Source: JANPEF01 sp046596055 (GTDB lineage Bacteria; Eisenbacteria; RBG-16-71-46; DASYSL01). From it: DNA of 5,045 nucleotides. This document shows positions 4,674 to 5,045 of this stretch, one piece after another (position 1 is the first letter of the stretch; every line of letters begins with the position of its first letter). The translations under genes were made by a program, and so were the position numbers. The notes beneath the pieces were generated by a model. The model was given only the letters and a program-made list of their open reading frames with translations, did no database searches and was not told the DNA's origin. Where the stretch lies: positions 1 through 5,045 of the forward strand of contig JBKJNH010000337.1 of assembly GCA_046596055.1 (NCBI GenBank), given 5' to 3'.

Positions 4674-5045
4674 ATGTCCCGTGTCGACGGTCGCGTGCCG
4701 CACGAGCTGCGTCCCATGAAGTTCACGCGCAACTACCTGCACCACGCCGAGGGCAGCTGCCTCGTCCAGTTTGGGCAGACGCACGTCCTGTGCGCCGCCA
4801 CGGTCGAGGAGCGCGTGCCCGGATTCCTCAAGGGCAAGGGCCAGGGCTGGGTCACCGCCGAGTACGCGATGCTGCCGCGCTCGACCACGGAGCGCGTGTC
4901 GCGCGAGGCGCACCGCGGCGGCCGCTCGCTCGAGATTTCACGACTGATCGGCCGCTCGCTGCGCGCGGTGACGAACCTGGGCGCGTTCGGCGAGCGCACG
5001 ATCAGTCGTGAAATCTCGAGCGAGCGGCCGCCGCGGTGCGCCTCG
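4674..5045 (+). CDS. rph: Ribonuclease PH, 3'-truncated and corrupted at the end
   Basis: RNase PH is a phosphorolytic 3'-5' exoribonuclease that trims tRNA 3' ends using phosphate and works as a hexameric ring in the cytoplasm. Family blocks are clear: R-P-x-x-F-T-R-N-Y (13-21), H-A-E-G-S-C-L-V-x-F-G (24-34), T-H-V-L-C-A-A-T-V-E (36-45), V-P-x-F-L-K-G-K-G-Q-G-W-V-T-A-E-Y-x-M-L-P-R-S-T (48-71), and G-G-R-S-L-E-I-S-R-L-I-G-R-S-L-R-A (82-98), in which R84 probably corresponds to the phosphate-binding arginine. The protein should continue after ERTI (residue 110) with something like a T-x-D-C-D-V-L-Q-A-D-G-G-T-R-T stretch. Instead it reads SREISSERPPRCAS, the antisense product of a foldback (see the repeat at 4904-5045). 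So genuine gene sequence ends near 5003, under half of the usual 240 or so residues. The frame stays open to the window end only by chance. Confidence 0.9.
   Translation, partial: MSRVDGRVPHELRPMKFTRNYLHHAEGSCLVQFGQTHVLCAATVEERVPGFLKGKGQGWVTAEYAMLPRSTTERVSREAHRGGRSLEISRLIGRSLRAVTNLGAFGERTISREISSERPPRCAS
4904..5045. repeat. 47-bp perfect inverted repeat at the window end (probable foldback artefact)
   Basis: Bases 4999-5045 are an exact reverse complement of 4904-4950, with 48 bases between (4951-4998). Pairing fails at the next inner base pair (4951 G against 4998 A), and the right arm runs to the last base of the window. The repeat lies inside rph, replacing conserved enzyme sequence with its own antisense. 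The junction shares CGATC between the forward and inverted strands, a microhomology typical of template switching or chimeric ligation. Confidence 0.9.

Noticed and set aside
3600..4913. 437-codon minus-strand open frame across murI and rph
   Set aside because: It is the antisense of two well-recognised genes in GC-rich DNA, where stop codons are rare. No motif or start context supports it.

Overview
This is a GC-rich (roughly 70% by eye), double-membrane-style bacterial chromosome segment, probably a whole short contig. The codons are strongly G/C-ended, one gene starts with TTG, and the genes lie head-to-tail with ATGA-type overlaps. The gene set (smpB, a secreted zinc amidase, a GerMN protein, murI, rph) does not fix a phylum. 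It would suit a high-GC uncultured lineage such as an Eisenbacteria-like or deltaproteobacterial group, but that is a guess from composition and gene order.

Bases 1-1100 are non-housekeeping sequence. They open with a 12-bp-arm hairpin. Next come a very strong ribosome binding site with a small basic reading frame (153-302) and a decayed gene (366-931) whose coding signal steps through three frames and crosses a stop. A cluster of five dyad-symmetric elements follows (933-1098). At 1103-1270 lies a complete tRNA transcription unit: a sigma70-type promoter, tRNA-Leu(CAG) with encoded CCA, and an intrinsic terminator.

Bases 1314-5045 hold a tightly packed forward-strand run. smpB (trans-translation) overlaps an N-acetylmuramoyl-L-alanine amidase with a signal peptide. 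The amidase overlaps a membrane-anchored GerMN-domain protein, which overlaps murI (glutamate racemase, supplying D-glutamate for peptidoglycan). After 18 bases with a strong Shine-Dalgarno comes rph (RNase PH). The middle three genes share a cell-envelope theme (peptidoglycan cleavage, an envelope-anchored domain, peptidoglycan precursor). The outer two serve RNA and translation quality control. The overlaps suggest translational coupling.

The rph gene is real only to about codon 110 (base 5003). From there to the end, the sequence is an exact reverse complement of bases 4904-4950, most likely a foldback chimera at the contig end. I found no convincing new biological system. The most unexplained part is the palindrome-rich, gene-decay region at 1-1100.
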